Assembly: GCA_018713375.1 (NCBI GenBank)
Contig: DVOV01000218.1
Location: 1-5,071 of the forward strand
Length of the DNA: 5,071 nucleotides
From: Candidatus Scatomorpha stercorigallinarum
Lineage (GTDB): Bacteria; Bacillota_A; Clostridia; Oscillospirales; Oscillospiraceae
Reading direction: 5' to 3'
Shown here in pieces: positions 5,053 through 5,071 of this stretch (its first letter is position 1; every line of letters starts with the position of its first letter). The notes under the pieces were generated by a model. That model was not told the DNA's origin, did no database searches, and saw only the letters and a program-made list of their open reading frames with translations. The position numbers and the translations under genes are program-made.

Positions 5053-5071
5053 CGAATCATGCAAAATATGG

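Noticed and set aside
3481..5064. Long minus-strand frame of 527 codons opposite murC
   Set aside because: It runs antisense to an unmistakable murC. The translation is a Val/Arg/His/Ala-rich composition typical of the complement of high-GC coding sequence, with no family motifs.

Overview
The window is GC-rich (clearly above 60% by eye) with dense coding on both strands, strong Shine-Dalgarno sequences (GGAGG, AGGGGAG, AGGAGG) and family variants typical of clostridial Bacillota. Examples are a MurC with DADHLDYF, an iron-sulfur family-4 type uracil-DNA glycosylase, a DUF2156 protein paired with a GNAT, and an AbrB/SpoVT-like N-terminus. The best guess is a high-GC anaerobic member of Clostridia. 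The lineage is inferred from protein style, not from a marker gene.

Layout. Positions 1-266 hold no convincing gene. They carry a cluster of inverted repeats just downstream of the minus-strand operon, including an 18-step hairpin at 132-172 that is fully paired only when read as minus-strand RNA. Positions 267-3497 are one tight minus-strand operon, transcribed right to left: CCA tRNA nucleotidyltransferase, then uracil-DNA glycosylase (17-nt overlap), then a DUF2156 protein (16-nt gap), then a GNAT acetyltransferase (8-nt overlap). Positions 3498-3570 separate this operon from murC on the plus strand. They contain two copies of a 12-bp repeat whose core ATTATAAT is its own reverse complement, so -10 boxes exist on both strands. 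Positions 3571-4938 are a complete murC. Positions 4939-5071 hold a hairpin after murC and, on the minus strand, what looks like the beheaded start of an AbrB/SpoVT-type regulator: a perfect SD, an ATG and eleven matching codons, after which the homology stops.

Function. The genes are mostly housekeeping: tRNA 3'-end maturation and repair, removal of uracil from DNA, and the L-alanine addition step of peptidoglycan precursor synthesis. The two acyltransferase-fold genes at the operon end have no assignable substrate. I see no phage, CRISPR, toxin-antitoxin or defence module. The most unusual elements are noncoding: the structured 3' region at 107-252, the overlapping face-to-face promoters at 3459-3539, the uncertain non-ATG start of the CCA enzyme, and the AbrB stub at 4983-5015.
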